DNA of 55,960 bases from Collimonas sp. UBA1456 (GCA_002325825.1 DCSW01000102.1:1-55960), one strand, 5' to 3'. Positions 16,420 to 31,079 are shown, numbered from the stretch's first letter. Notes: a model not told the origin generated them from the letters alone. Translations and numbers: made by a program.

Positions 16420-17079
16420 TCATGCCACTCTATATTGCGTCGAGGCCTTTTCGAAAGCATCCAGGATCGGCTGCAAGCGCTCATGCTTGAGTTTCAACGC
16501 CGCCTGGTTCACCACCAACCGTGACGAAATATCCATGATATGTTCGACTTCAATCAGATTATTAGCGCGTAGCGTGCCGCCGGTGCTAACCAGGTCGACA
16601 ATTGCATCGGCCAAGCCGACCAGCGGCGCCAATTCCATCGATCCATACAATTTGATTAGATCGACGTGCATGCCCTTACGCGCAAAATGTTCACGCGCGG
16701 TCAGCAAGTACTTAGTCGCCACGCGCAGCCGTGCACCTTGGCGGATCGCACTGGCGTAGTCGAAACCGGCCGACACCGCAACCGACATGCGGCACTTGGC
16801 GATTTCCAGATCGATCGGCTGATACACACCTTCGCCGCCATGCCCCAGCAGCACATCCTTGCCGGCCACGCCAAAATCTGCTGCGCCGTATTGGACGTAG
16901 GTCGGCACATCGGAGGCGCGCACGATAATGACGTTGATCAGCGGATCGTTGGTCGGCAAAATCAGCTTGCGCGAGGTTTTTGGATCTTCAGTGACAACAA
17001 TACCGGCAGCATTCAGCAGCGGCAAGGTCTCTTCGAAGATGCGACCCTTGGACAGGGCTAGCGTCAGTTTTTGGCTCAT
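16420..17079 (-). CDS. hisG: ATP phosphoribosyltransferase, short-form catalytic subunit
   Basis: The 219-residue protein begins LTLALSKGRIFEETLPLLNA and contains the PRPP-type loop region LVSTGGTLRANNL. It lacks the C-terminal ACT-like regulatory domain of long HisG (about 300 residues), so it is the short form. Family knowledge says short HisG works in a hetero-octamer with HisZ, which is not in this window. Its start overlaps the murA stop by four bases, suggesting coupling. Confidence 0.95.
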   Translation of the reverse strand: MSQKLTLALSKGRIFEETLPLLNAAGIVVTEDPKTSRKLILPTNDPLINVIIVRASDVPTYVQYGAADFGVAGKDVLLGHGGEGVYQPIDLEIAKCRMSVAVSAGFDYASAIRQGARLRVATKYLLTAREHFARKGMHVDLIKLYGSMELAPLVGLADAIVDLVSTGGTLRANNLIEVEHIMDISSRLVVNQAALKLKHERLQPILDAFEKASTQYRVA

Positions 17080-18326
17080 TTGATTCTTTCGATCTTGGCG
17101 CCGACTGCCGACAGCTTGCGCTCCATCTGATCGTAGCCGCGATCAAGGTGATAGATGCGCTCGATCAAGGTTTCGCCCTGCGCGACCAAGCCCGCAATTA
17201 CCAGCGACGCCGAAGCGCGCAGGTCGGTTGCCATGACCGGCGCGCCGACAAGTTTGTCAACACCCTTGACGATAGCGGTATTGCCCTGCACATCGATGGC
17301 CGCGCCGAGACGGTTCATTTCCTGCACGTGCATGAAACGGTTCTCAAAGATCGTTTCTGTTACGTGACTGGTGCCTTCGGCAATGCTGTTCAAGGCCATA
17401 AACTGCGCTTGCATATCGGTCGGGAAGCCGGGGTATTCAGTAGTACGGAAACTAATTGCCTTTGGCCGCGCCGCCATTTGCACGCGAATCCAATCGTTGC
17501 TGGAGGTGAGGATCACGCCGGCTTCGCGTAATTTATCCAGCGCCGCATCGAGGATATGGATGCGGGTGTTTTTCAACATGACGTCGCCGCCGGCAGCGGC
17601 CACTGCACAAAGGAAGGTGCCGGTTTCGATGCGGTCAGCGATCACCGAGTGCTCGGCGCCGTGCAATTTGTCGACGCCTTGAATCACCAGACGGTCGGTG
17701 CCGATGCCGTCGATCTTGGCGCCCATCGCTACCAGCAAATTGGCCAGGTCGGTCACTTCCGGTTCGCGTGCGGCATTTTCTAGTACGGTTTCACCGTCGG
17801 CCAGGGTTGCTGCCATAAGCAGATTTTCGGTGCCGGTTACGGTAATCATGTCGGTCATCACGCGGGTGCCCTTCAATTTCTTGGTCTTGGCATGGATGTA
17901 GCCTGCCTCGATGGTGATCTCTGCGCCCATCGCCTGCAAGCCCTTGATGTGCTGATCTACCGGACGCGAACCAATGGCGCAGCCACCCGGCAACGACACG
18001 CGCGCTTCGCCGAAGCGCGTCAGCATCGACCCCAATACCAGAAGTGAGGCACGCATAGTCTTCACAAATTCGTAGGGCGCTTCCAGGCTGCTGATAGCAT
18101 CGCCTTGCAGCATCACGAAATGGCCGTCCTGAGTCGCCTTCAAACCCAACTGGCGCAGCAGCTTCAGCATGGTCGACACGTCATGCAGGTTTGGCACATT
18201 AGCCAGTTGCAATTGATCGGCGGTAAGCAGGCTGGCACACAGAATCGGCAGCGCAGCATTCTTGGCGCCGGAGATAGTGATCTCACCGGAAAGGCGATTG
18301 CCGCCTTGTATCAATAATTTATCCAT
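17076..18326 (-). CDS. murA: UDP-N-acetylglucosamine 1-carboxyvinyltransferase
   Basis: The 416-residue protein begins MDKLLIQGGNRLSGEITISG with K22 and N23 in GAKNAALP. It carries the loop LPGGCAIGSRPVDQH, where the catalytic cysteine (about residue 116, the fosfomycin target) sits. It transfers enolpyruvate to UDP-GlcNAc, the first committed peptidoglycan step. The ATG at 18326 was chosen over an upstream ATG (18416) that would add 30 non-conserved residues. Confidence 0.97.
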   Translation of the reverse strand: MDKLLIQGGNRLSGEITISGAKNAALPILCASLLTADQLQLANVPNLHDVSTMLKLLRQLGLKATQDGHFVMLQGDAISSLEAPYEFVKTMRASLLVLGSMLTRFGEARVSLPGGCAIGSRPVDQHIKGLQAMGAEITIEAGYIHAKTKKLKGTRVMTDMITVTGTENLLMAATLADGETVLENAAREPEVTDLANLLVAMGAKIDGIGTDRLVIQGVDKLHGAEHSVIADRIETGTFLCAVAAAGGDVMLKNTRIHILDAALDKLREAGVILTSSNDWIRVQMAARPKAISFRTTEYPGFPTDMQAQFMALNSIAEGTSHVTETIFENRFMHVQEMNRLGAAIDVQGNTAIVKGVDKLVGAPVMATDLRASASLVIAGLVAQGETLIERIYHLDRGYDQMERKLSAVGAKIERIK

Positions 18327-18535
18327 TCTTGCTTCTCGCTGTAATTTAAACGTTGTATCTAGAACGCATGTCATCCACATCCATGCGATGCATTTCAGTC
18401 TGCGACGCGCGGGCAAAACGAGCTGCCCACACCACTCATTAAATGAAAGCGCTTCAGAATAAAGAGAGCTCGAAAAACTGCAGGGAACGTTGCTCTGTCG
18501 AAGTGGCAGCGTGCAGCAGGATTTTCGCCCCCCCC

Positions 18536-18772
18536 TTAAGGTTGGTGCTCTTCCGGCGTCAGTGTCTTCATCGACAACGCGTGGATTTCTTCGCGCATGC
18601 GATCGCCCAAGGCGGCATATACGATCTGATGGCGTTGGATCGAACGCTTGCCAACAAACGCTGCCGAGACGATCACTGCCTTGAAATGCCGACCATCACC
18701 CTCCACCTCCAGATGCGAGCACGCAAGACCGGCGGCAATATAACTCTTAACTAAATCTGATGTAAGGTACAT
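18536..18772 (-). CDS. ibaG: BolA-family protein IbaG-like
   Basis: The 78-residue protein has the BolA core VEGDGRHFKAVIVSAAFVGK followed by SIQRHQIVYAALG and the IbaG-type end IHALSMKTLTPEE. The conserved cysteine (LACSHLEVEGDG) and histidine in RHF/QRHQ are the known Fe-S cluster ligands in BolA-Grx pairs. IbaG commonly neighbours murA and the mla operon, as here. The role in iron-sulfur handling is inferred from the family. Confidence 0.94.
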   Translation of the reverse strand: MYLTSDLVKSYIAAGLACSHLEVEGDGRHFKAVIVSAAFVGKRSIQRHQIVYAALGDRMREEIHALSMKTLTPEEHQP

Positions 18773-18806
18773 GGCAATTTCTAACGTAATTATATATCCA
18801 ACGAAC

Positions 18807-19398
18807 TTAGTGGCGTAACTTGTAACCGCGCTTGAGCATTTGCACTGCCAGCGGCGACAACAACGCCAGCACCATGCAAATTACAGCCAGACTAATCAAC
18901 GGATTGATATCATACTGGCCGAACTTGTCGGTCCGGATACTGGCGATCAACCCCATTGTGCCGAGCAGCGCCATCCCCCAAGAATACAAAAATTACGATC
19001 AACCACGGCGCCACGAACGACAGGTTGACAAACCAGGCGGTGGTCACGAATACGCCCTGGCTGACTGTGACGCCACACACTACCAGAGGCCAGCACATAA
19101 CCGTCGAACAGTTCCCAGTGCGACAACAGGACGAACACCAGGTTGCCAGTCTTTTCGACTGTATCAACGCTGATGATATATTGGCGAAGGCATTTGGCAA
19201 CACACTCATCATGACCGGGTCGAAAATCAAAAATGACGCGTATTGCACGCCAGGACAGATCTGAACATACTCATTGAGCGTGTGGACGAAAATCCGCAGG
19301 TACATCATGGCAGTCATGATCGGCGCGTAAATGGTTTGCGTCGCCACTTTTCAGAAGCACAACACTTCCTTGTAAAACAATGCTTGAAAGCCCACCAT
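18807..19398 (-). pseudogene. ABC-2 type permease (YadH-like), frameshifted
   Basis: The start at about 19398 gives MVGFQALFYKEVLCF, then a stop, then ATQTIYAPIMTAMMYL and YASFLIFDPVMMSVLPNAFA. This is the front of a YadH-like ABC-2 permease. The frame shifts near 19140 (LVFVLLSHWELFDGYVLASG) and again near 19000. The last span and tail (MVLALLSPLAVQMLKRGYKL) end at 18807. The gene order fits a dead two-gene exporter between ibaG and mlaB. Confidence 0.82.
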
Positions 19399-19421
19399 AA
19401 TTTGGCATCGACCGCATTATA

Positions 19422-20132
19422 TCAATCGGCAGACACATTAAAATCGCCGGAACCTCCCTTGCTATACATAATCTGCAGAGACACATCTTTAAGATTAGCT
19501 TGTTGCAGCTGCATGCCCTCAATCACCACACCGGCGCGGCGCAAGACGCCGAGGATCGGCTCGACATCGCTGTATTAGTTGACTCGCAGCGCGAACTTGC
19601 CGCTGTCGGCATGCAATACCAGGTGTGCTGCAGCGAGGTCGGCAAGCCGTCGCCGGATAGTTGCAGCAGCAACTGTGAACCGGCGATGTGCTTGATCAGC
19701 GCCGAGATCAAATCGAGCGCCACCACCTGTCCTAGCTTCAGCATGACGATGCAGTTGTATTGCTCTTGTGCTTCTTCCAGATAGTGCGTGGTCAATACGA
19801 CTGTGTGGCCTTCGCGGTTCAGGTTACATGCGAAATATCTAGCGTACCGTGAAGCACGGATCGAACACCAGATCCTGCGGCACCACGCCCAAATTGCGAC
19901 GCGCAGTGCGATAGTCGCTGACGACAGTATGACCGTGGATCATGACGCTGCCGAAATCGGGACGCTTCAGGTCGGGGCAATCATCGAGATCAAGGTAGTC
20001 TTGCCGGCGGCCGTTATCGTTAGGGTCGAGCAAACCGAAGAATTCGCCTTCTTGGATAGTCAATGAAACGTCGTCCAGCGCCAGCTGTGACTGGTAGCGT
20101 TTCTTGACGTTGGTGATTTGAATGGTCGCCAT
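19422..20132 (-). pseudogene. ABC transporter ATP-binding protein (YadG-like), damaged and internally deleted
   Basis: The start at 20132 reads MATIQITNVKKRYQSQLALD and reaches the Walker A site as GLLDPNDNGRRQD, so the expected GPNGAGKTT is destroyed by substitutions and a frameshift. The Q-loop region is readable (RRNLGVVPQDLVFDP). The signature and Walker B segments are deleted. The frame resumes at THYLEEAQEQ (after the H-switch) and runs to SKGGSGDFNVSAD. It cannot hydrolyse ATP as read. Confidence 0.85.
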
Positions 20133-20320
20133 AGTGCCCTTGATAAACGATCTAAAATTAGTTCGCCGCAACAATGTCGATAACACATCGGGATCGTTTT
20201 TGGTTCGGAGGCCGTGACATGCTGTCTGGTGGCGTAAGCTCTGATTATATTGGATTTTTGCTGCGGATACCGGAGAACAGCGACAAACCAAGTAAGCTAG
20301 CGAGAAAGGAGAAAGAGGAA

Positions 20321-20614
20321 TCAATGGTGCTGTGTGTCGTCGGCAACCACTACGATTGCCGACGACAGCAATTCGGTCACACCATATAGGTCGATCAGAC
20401 TTTCCAGATTGGCTGGCAAACTGGAAAAATGCAGCTGGTGGCCCTGGTTGAGGGCAGCACATTGCCATACGAGTAACGTCGCGACGGCGACCGAATCGAC
20501 CGCCACCACATCGCCCAGATCGATCTCGGTCTCGCCCCCGGCGATGGCCAGCAAGCCCTCTTCCATGGTGACTTTAGCGTTATCTATAGTAAGTGAGTGA
20601 GAAGATCTGAACAT
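20321..20614 (-). CDS. mlaB: STAS-domain protein MlaB
   Basis: The 97-residue protein (from MFRSSHSLTIDN) has the STAS pattern EIDLGDVVAVDSVAVATLLV, with the conserved serine after the aspartate. MlaB binds MlaF in the MlaFEDB lipid-transport complex on the cytoplasmic face of the inner membrane. It is the last gene of the minus-strand mla run, after mlaC. An upstream ATG would add three residues. Confidence 0.88.
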   Translation of the reverse strand: MFRSSHSLTIDNAKVTMEEGLLAIAGGETEIDLGDVVAVDSVAVATLLVWQCAALNQGHQLHFSSLPANLESLIDLYGVTELLSSAIVVVADDTQHH

Positions 20615-20710
20615 GATAATCAATCAACAAATTACATAAAATACAAAACATCTACATGGCCAGCGCGGCTGTCGGTCGCTCTGTTACGGCGGGCACAGTC
20701 GGCTCCGCCA

Positions 20711-21340
20711 TTACTTGCCACTTCTGGCGGCGCGTGCCTTATTTTTGTCTGTCAGTACCTTGATCAGGCCGTCGATTCCGGACTTGCCGATTTCGGAAGC
20801 AAAGTTACCCTTGTATGATTCAACGAGCCAAACACCCAATACGTTGACATCGTATATTTTCCAGCTGGTTCCAACTTTTTCCATACGATAATTTAATTGG
20901 ATCGGTTCGCGGCCTGGCTGGACCACTTTCGAACGCACCTCAACGTCGGTATCGGTAGGATCGCTCCGCATCGGGAGGAAATAAATTTTCTGGTCGCGTA
21001 CCTGCGACAGAGCGCCGGCATAGGTAAAGATCAACAAGCTGCGGAACTGCGTAATCAGTTGTTTTTGCTGATCCGGCGTAGCGTCACGCCAGTAACGGCA
21101 GACTGCCAGTGCCGTCATGCGATGGAAATCGACGTACGGAATGATTTTTTCTTCAACCAGAGCCAGGATGCGCTGCTGGTTGCCACCCTGTACACCCTTA
21201 TCCGCCTTGGCGGTATCCAGTACATCTTGACTGATGCGTTTCACCAGCGCATCAGGCGCTTCCTGAGCACTCGCGGCAGCGGAGAAAAACAGGCTGCCGA
21301 CAGTCAGTGACAAGGACAGATATTTTTTCAGAATATTCAT
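20711..21340 (-). CDS. mlaC: Periplasmic phospholipid-binding protein MlaC
   Basis: The 209-residue protein has an N-terminal signal peptide (LSLTVGSLFFSAAASAQ) and the MlaC/Ttg2D fold sequence (VDFHRMTALAVCRYWRDATP, FTYAGALSQ, YDVNVLGVWLVESYKGNF). It ferries phospholipids across the periplasm between MlaA and MlaFEDB. The conserved 'G.W' in the family block (usually ALGKYWR) reads AVCRYWR here, a mild deviation. Confidence 0.93.
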   Translation of the reverse strand: MNILKKYLSLSLTVGSLFFSAAASAQEAPDALVKRISQDVLDTAKADKGVQGGNQQRILALVEEKIIPYVDFHRMTALAVCRYWRDATPDQQKQLITQFRSLLIFTYAGALSQVRDQKIYFLPMRSDPTDTDVEVRSKVVQPGREPIQLNYRMEKVGTSWKIYDVNVLGVWLVESYKGNFASEIGKSGIDGLIKVLTDKNKARAARSGK

Positions 21341-21481
21341 ATATTTTTAACAATCCATATATTTAGGTGGCACTTCAGCAATTTTACAGATATCTCTTAA
21401 TATAAACATTTTAATGCCAGGTTCCTGCGACCGAGGTTACAAATCATGTGTCCGAGCTCTTGATCCAGTGCGCCAGCTTCA

Positions 21482-22234
21482 TTACTCGACCGACTTGGTT
21501 ATGGCGAGCTTGTCATTGGCATCGCTGTCATCGCTAGCCCTGATCTGGCTCTGACGGCGTTGTGTATATGCGTCGCGAACAAATTCATACTTGTCGAGCG
21601 CCGCATCTTCCAACAGATCGCCGGCATCCAGCAGATTGGCACGCTTATCGATCAGGCGTACCACCGATCCGGTATTACGCCAGCGTACCGGATATTTATA
21701 AGACCACAGATCGCCATAGAAATCCACCGGCAGCGCCGCGGTATCGCGGATGTTAGACGAACCGAACAACGGCAGCACCAAATAGGGACCGGCGCCGATA
21801 CCCCATTTGCCGAGAGTCTGGCCAAAATCACGACTATTTTTCTGTAGCCCGGCTTCCGAACTGACATCAAGCACGCCGCCAAGGCCGAACGTGCTGTTGA
21901 CAGCTACACGCATGAAGTTGGTGGTGCCGGCTTCAATATTTCCCTGCAAAAAGCCGTTGACCGAACCAAAAATATCACCGAGATTACCGAAGAAATTATG
22001 AATCCCGATTTGCAGGAAATTTGGCAACCACGAGCGGTAAGCGGTCGCCACCGGTTTCAGCGCGACCTTGTCGAGCGTGTCATTAAAGCTGAACATCGCA
22101 CGGTTAAAACCTTCCAGCGGGTCTTGTGAGTTGCAGCTGATGCCGCCAGTACATGGTGTGCCGGTAGTGGCGCAACCGCTGAGCGCAGCAACCAGCACCA
22201 GGGAACCAATACGCATCGTCATTTTCATTCTCAT
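21482..22234 (-). CDS. mlaA: Outer-membrane lipoprotein MlaA (VacJ)
   Basis: The 250-residue protein starts with a lipoprotein signal and lipobox (AALSGC) and carries the MlaA core DPLEGFNRAMFSFNDTLDK, NFFGNLGDIFGSVNGFLQGN and GPYLVLPLFGSSNIRD. MlaA removes mislocalised phospholipids from the outer leaflet. Its ATG overlaps the end of mlaD by one base (22234). Having mlaA inside the operon, between mlaD and mlaC, is the arrangement I know from beta-proteobacteria. Confidence 0.95.
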   Translation of the reverse strand: MRMKMTMRIGSLVLVAALSGCATTGTPCTGGISCNSQDPLEGFNRAMFSFNDTLDKVALKPVATAYRSWLPNFLQIGIHNFFGNLGDIFGSVNGFLQGNIEAGTTNFMRVAVNSTFGLGGVLDVSSEAGLQKNSRDFGQTLGKWGIGAGPYLVLPLFGSSNIRDTAALPVDFYGDLWSYKYPVRWRNTGSVVRLIDKRANLLDAGDLLEDAALDKYEFVRDAYTQRRQSQIRASDDSDANDKLAITKSVE

Positions 22235-22704
22235 TACTCGCCACCCCTTACATCTGCTGCCTTACTGTACAAGAACTGACTGATCAGATTTTCCAGCACT
22301 ATTGCAGACTGTGTCAATTTAATATTATCACCGGCAACTAGATTATTGGTGTCGCCGCCCGGCTCGATACCGATGTATTGCTCTCCTAATAAGCCTGCCG
22401 TGAGTATCTTGGCTGAACTATCCTTTGGAAACTTGTAGTGTTGATCAATATTTACGGTCACAACGGCCTGGTAACTCTTGTCGTCGAAAACAATCGAGGC
22501 GACCCGGCCAACCACGACACCGGCGCTACGAACCGAAGCGCGTACTTTCAAGGCACCAATATTGTCGAACTTGACGGTTACCGGATAAGTTGAATTGAAA
22601 GATGAGCTACTGAGATTACCGACCTTCAACGCCAAAAAGCCCAGGGCCAGCACGCCGATCAGCAAAAACATACCAACCCATACATCTACAGTTTTTTGTT
22701 GCAT
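22234..22704 (-). CDS. mlaD: MCE-domain lipid transporter component MlaD
   Basis: The 156-residue protein has one N-terminal membrane span (VGMFLLIGVLALGFLALKV) followed by a single MCE domain (VKFDNIGALKVRASVRSAGV, GLLGEQYIGIEPGGD). MlaD hexamers form the periplasmic ring of the MlaFEDB complex. Length fits the family. The distance to mlaE (about 190 bases) is the only sizeable gap in the mla run, and I see no gene in it. Confidence 0.95.
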   Translation of the reverse strand: MQQKTVDVWVGMFLLIGVLALGFLALKVGNLSSSSFNSTYPVTVKFDNIGALKVRASVRSAGVVVGRVASIVFDDKSYQAVVTVNIDQHYKFPKDSSAKILTAGLLGEQYIGIEPGGDTNNLVAGDNIKLTQSAIVLENLISQFLYSKAADVRGGE

Positions 22705-22895
22705 GATTTATTACCTTAAAAACACAACCCGAGGTATTGGTCCAGTCCGGACATACTGCCATAGCTGGCTATCGAATACCCAGCGATTAACTGAACAATC
22801 TCAGGAAAATAGTAACGAGAAGCAAAACGATTGGTTGCCACAACGCCAACTCGCCAACTTCGGCAATCAGAGCCATGCGCCACAGATTAATCAAG

Positions 22896-23684
22896 TCAAT
22901 TAAACATCAGCGCGGTCAACAGGAAATCCAGCGCCAGCACAGCCAGAGAAGCGATCACCACGGTGCGTGTAGTCGCTCTGGCGACGCCTTCCGGTGTCGC
23001 CTTGGTTTCATATCCTTGCCATACCGCGACAAAAGTAACGGCGATCCCGAACACGATGCTTTTCAGTACGCCATTGGCAACGTCCAGCAAGACATCCACT
23101 CCACCTTGCATCTGCGACCAGAAAGCACCTTCGTCAACGCCGATCAACTTAACACCGACCAGATAGCCGCCAAAGATACCGAGCGCGCTAAACAGCGCCG
23201 CCAGCATCGGCATCGCCACGACACCGGCCCAGAAGCGCGGCGCCACAACGCGCTGCAACGGATCGACGGCCATCATTTCCATCGCCAACAATTGCTCGCC
23301 AGCTTTCATCAGGCCGATCTCGGCGGTCAGCGAGGTACCGGCGCGGCCGGCGAACAGCAGTGCGGTCACGACCGGCCCCAGCTCGCGCACCAGCGACAAC
23401 GACACCAGCAGGCCCAGAGCTTGTTCGGAACCGTACTTATTGAGTGTGTAATAGCCCTGCAAACCTAAAACAAAGCCGACAAACAGGCCCGATACGCCAA
23501 TGATGACCAGCGAATAATTGCCGATAAAATGAATCTGGTCAGTAATCAGGCGAGGCCGCCGCCATAAGCCAGAAGAAACGCGCAGAATCGACAAAAAAAT
23601 ACGCGTCGCCACACCGAGGCCGACAATCGATTCGCGCAACGTGTAGCCGATTGCCGGCAGACTTTTGTTTATCCAGTTAACCAT
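22896..23684 (-). CDS. mlaE: Lipid ABC transporter permease MlaE
   Basis: The 262-residue protein is an MlaE/Ttg2B permease with the conserved coupling segment LLFAGRAGTSLTAEIGLMKA and late spans containing AMPMLAALFSALGIFGG. It forms the membrane part of MlaFEDB. Its ATG shares one base with the mlaF stop (23684), showing tight operon packing. No damage is seen. Confidence 0.96.
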   Translation of the reverse strand: MVNWINKSLPAIGYTLRESIVGLGVATRIFLSILRVSSGLWRRPRLITDQIHFIGNYSLVIIGVSGLFVGFVLGLQGYYTLNKYGSEQALGLLVSLSLVRELGPVVTALLFAGRAGTSLTAEIGLMKAGEQLLAMEMMAVDPLQRVVAPRFWAGVVAMPMLAALFSALGIFGGYLVGVKLIGVDEGAFWSQMQGGVDVLLDVANGVLKSIVFGIAVTFVAVWQGYETKATPEGVARATTRTVVIASLAVLALDFLLTALMFN

Positions 23685-24487
23685 CAGCGACGGACCTTCA
23701 GCTCCAGACCCTCGGCCAACGACTTGCCGGGATAATGGAACGGCACCGGGCCGTCCGGTTCGGCATTCACGAACTGCTTGACGTAAGTGTGCTGCGAAGA
23801 GCGCATCTCAGCGGGCGTACCTTGCGCCACAATCTGGCCCTGCGACAAGAAGTACACATAATCAGCAATCGCGAACGATTCGTTGACATCATGCGACACC
23901 AGAATGCTAGTCGAACCAAGCGCGTCGTTAAGCTTACGAATAAGGTTGGCGGTGACACCAATCGAAATCGGGTCTAATCCAGCAAACGGTTCGTCATACA
24001 TGATCAGCGACGGATCGAGAGCAATCGCGCGCGCCAGTGCCACCCGCCGCGCCATGCCGCCGGAAATTTCTGACGGCTTCAATTGCGCTGCATTGCGCAA
24101 ACCAACCGCATTCAATTTTAGCAACACCAGCTTGTTAAGCAGATCCGGCGGCAGATCGGCATGTTCTCGCAGTGGGAAGGCAACATTCTCAAACGCCGTC
24201 AAATCGGTGAACAACGCCCCGCCCTGAAACAGCATGCCCATCTTGCGGCGTAGCGCATACAGAGCCTTGGTCGATAAGGTATGCACAGTTTTGTTGTCGA
24301 CCTTGACGCTGCCCGCTTGCGGCCGCAACTGACCACCGATCAGCCGCAATATGGTGGTCTTGCCGGAGCCGGAACCTCCCATGACGACAATCACTTTGCC
24401 GCGTGCGAAGTTCATGTTGAGTCCCGATAAAATCGCTCTCTCGCCATAGCCAAATTGCAAATCACGGATTTCGATAATATTTGTCAC
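23684..24487 (-). CDS. mlaF: Lipid ABC transporter ATP-binding protein MlaF
   Basis: The 267-residue protein has Walker A GGSGSGKTT, signature SGGMARRVALARA, Walker B LIMYDEPFAGLDP and the switch histidine (ILVSHDVNES). It powers lipid movement through MlaE/MlaD. I chose a GTG start at 24487, since the family begins a few residues before IIEIRDLQFGYGERAI and a GGGGA Shine-Dalgarno sits five bases upstream. A distal ATG at 24574 would add 29 unlike residues. It is the first gene of mlaFEDACB. Confidence 0.95.
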   Translation of the reverse strand: MTNIIEIRDLQFGYGERAILSGLNMNFARGKVIVVMGGSGSGKTTILRLIGGQLRPQAGSVKVDNKTVHTLSTKALYALRRKMGMLFQGGALFTDLTAFENVAFPLREHADLPPDLLNKLVLLKLNAVGLRNAAQLKPSEISGGMARRVALARAIALDPSLIMYDEPFAGLDPISIGVTANLIRKLNDALGSTSILVSHDVNESFAIADYVYFLSQGQIVAQGTPAEMRSSQHTYVKQFVNAEPDGPVPFHYPGKSLAEGLELKVRR

Positions 24488-24711
24488 TACATCCCCAGAA
24501 TAAACATCAAGGTAACTATTGTGGTGCGCAAGCGACGATCGTTCAGAGCTTCGCGATAGTTGGCTGATGACCATGTGCCGCTATTACAACAATTTGACTC
24601 TTGCTTTTCGGTATCATAAAACTGCTTCCGGATAAAAAGAACGCCAGCTGGAGTAAACCGCAGGCATGCTCTTGCATCATCAGTTATGAATTGACAATGA
24701 AATTTATACAA

Positions 24712-26175
24712 TCAACGCGGCAGTACCGAGGCTCCCATCAGGAACTCGTCCACGGCGCGCGCGCACTGGCGACCTTCGCGGATCGCCCATACCACCAGCG
24801 ACTGGCCGCGGCGCATGTCGCCGGCGGCGAACACCTTGTCGACCGATGTCTTGTAGCAACCTTCGCCATCGGCGTTGGCCTTGGCGTTGCCGCGCGCGTC
24901 CTGTTCGACGCCGAAAGCTTCCAGCACCTGCGTCACCGGCGAGACGAAACCCATCGCCAAAAATATCAGGTCGGCTTTCATTTCGAATTCCGAGTTCGGT
25001 ACCTCGTGCATCTTGCCGTCTTTCCACTCGACACGGGCAGCGACAAGCTTCTCGAGCTTGCCGTTCTTGCCTTCCAGGCGCTTGGTAGTCACTGCCCAAT
25101 CGCGATCGCAGCCTTCTTCATGAGATGACGAAGTACGCAGCTTGGTCGGCCAGTACGGCCATACCAGTGGCTTGTTTTCCTGCTCAGGTGGTTGCGGCAT
25201 CAGTTCCAACTGCTGGATTGATAGCGCACCCTGGCGGTTGGAAGTACCAACGCAATCGGAGCCGGTATCGCCGCCGCCGATCACCACCACGTGCTTGCCG
25301 CCTGCCAGAATCTGATCCTTGACCTTGTCTCTGGCATTGATCTTGTTTTGCTGCGGTAGGAAATCCATCGCGAAATGCACGCCCTTCAACTCACGCCCAG
25401 GCACCGGCAAATCGCGCGGCTGCTCAGCGCCGCCAGCGATGATCACTGCATCGAACTCGACTTTCAGTTCATCTGGCAAGATGGTTTTCTTGGCCCCGTT
25501 GTTCACATTCGATGGAAAGTCTTTGCCGACCAGCACGCCGGTACGGAATATCACACCTTCAGCCTCCATCTGCTCCATGCGACGATCGATGTGCGATTTT
25601 TCCATCTTGAAATCGGGGATACCGTAGCGTAGCAGGCCACCGACGCGATCGCTTTTTTCAAACACGGTGACGTCATGGCCGATACGCGCCAACTGCTGAG
25701 CAGCAGCCAAACCAGCAGGGCCGGAGCCGACAACAGCAACTTTTTTCCCGGTCTTCACCAACGCCGGTTGCGGCACGATCCAGCCGTTTTCCCAGCCCTT
25801 GTCAACGATGAAATGTTCGATCGACTTGATGCCGACCGGATCGCTGTTGATACCAAGGGTACAGGCACTCTCGCATGGCGCCGGACAGATGCGGCCAGTG
25901 AATTCCGGGAAGTTGTTCGTCGAATGCAAGGTCTCCAAAGCCTCGTGGTAAGCACCGCGATACACCAGGTCATTCCAGTCGGGAATGATATTATTCACTG
26001 GACAGCCGTTATTGCAGAACGGAATGCCGCAATCCATGCAACGCGCGCCCTGCGTCTTAGCTTCGTCGTTGCTCAGACCGAGGATAAATTCCTTGTAATG
26101 CTTCTTGCGTGCCACTGGTGCTTCATACGTTTCACCAACCCGCTGAAACTCCATAAAACCCGTTACTTTTCCCAT
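24712..26175 (-). CDS. gltD: Glutamate synthase small subunit GltD
   Basis: The 487-residue protein has N-terminal 4Fe-4S cysteine motifs (CMDCGIPFCNNGCPVNN; CPAPCESACTLG). It then has two Rossmann dinucleotide sites, VAVVGSGPAGLAAAQQLAR for FAD and VVVIGGGDTGSDCVG for NADPH. It passes electrons from NADPH to GltB, making glutamate from glutamine and 2-oxoglutarate. It follows gltB on the minus strand after a gap of about 140 bases. It is intact and of normal length. Confidence 0.97.
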   Translation of the reverse strand: MGKVTGFMEFQRVGETYEAPVARKKHYKEFILGLSNDEAKTQGARCMDCGIPFCNNGCPVNNIIPDWNDLVYRGAYHEALETLHSTNNFPEFTGRICPAPCESACTLGINSDPVGIKSIEHFIVDKGWENGWIVPQPALVKTGKKVAVVGSGPAGLAAAQQLARIGHDVTVFEKSDRVGGLLRYGIPDFKMEKSHIDRRMEQMEAEGVIFRTGVLVGKDFPSNVNNGAKKTILPDELKVEFDAVIIAGGAEQPRDLPVPGRELKGVHFAMDFLPQQNKINARDKVKDQILAGGKHVVVIGGGDTGSDCVGTSNRQGALSIQQLELMPQPPEQENKPLVWPYWPTKLRTSSSHEEGCDRDWAVTTKRLEGKNGKLEKLVAARVEWKDGKMHEVPNSEFEMKADLIFLAMGFVSPVTQVLEAFGVEQDARGNAKANADGEGCYKTSVDKVFAAGDMRRGQSLVVWAIREGRQCARAVDEFLMGASVLPR

Positions 26176-26315
26176 TTTTCACTCACATTTTTAGTAATTG
26201 CGGGACAGAGCTCAAGAGCCACCGCCGTGCGGCAAATGATTTTCTCCGTGCGATCCTGTCCGCAACTAATCAGATACGAAATTACCAAAAAATGACTGCG
26301 CCTCAAATAAAGGAT

Positions 26316-31004
<4,689 letters not shown>

Positions 31005-31079
31005 AACGTTGCTCCACTACTTTAAGTGTAAGGATATCAAGAATAGTGCTGTCAGTTGCAGACTTCAACTCCAAAAATC

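Noticed and set aside
26176..26315. Possible imperfect inverted repeat in the gltB-gltD gap (GCGGGACAG / CTGTCCGC)
   Set aside because: The arms are short, imperfect and far apart, so it is not distinguishable from chance.
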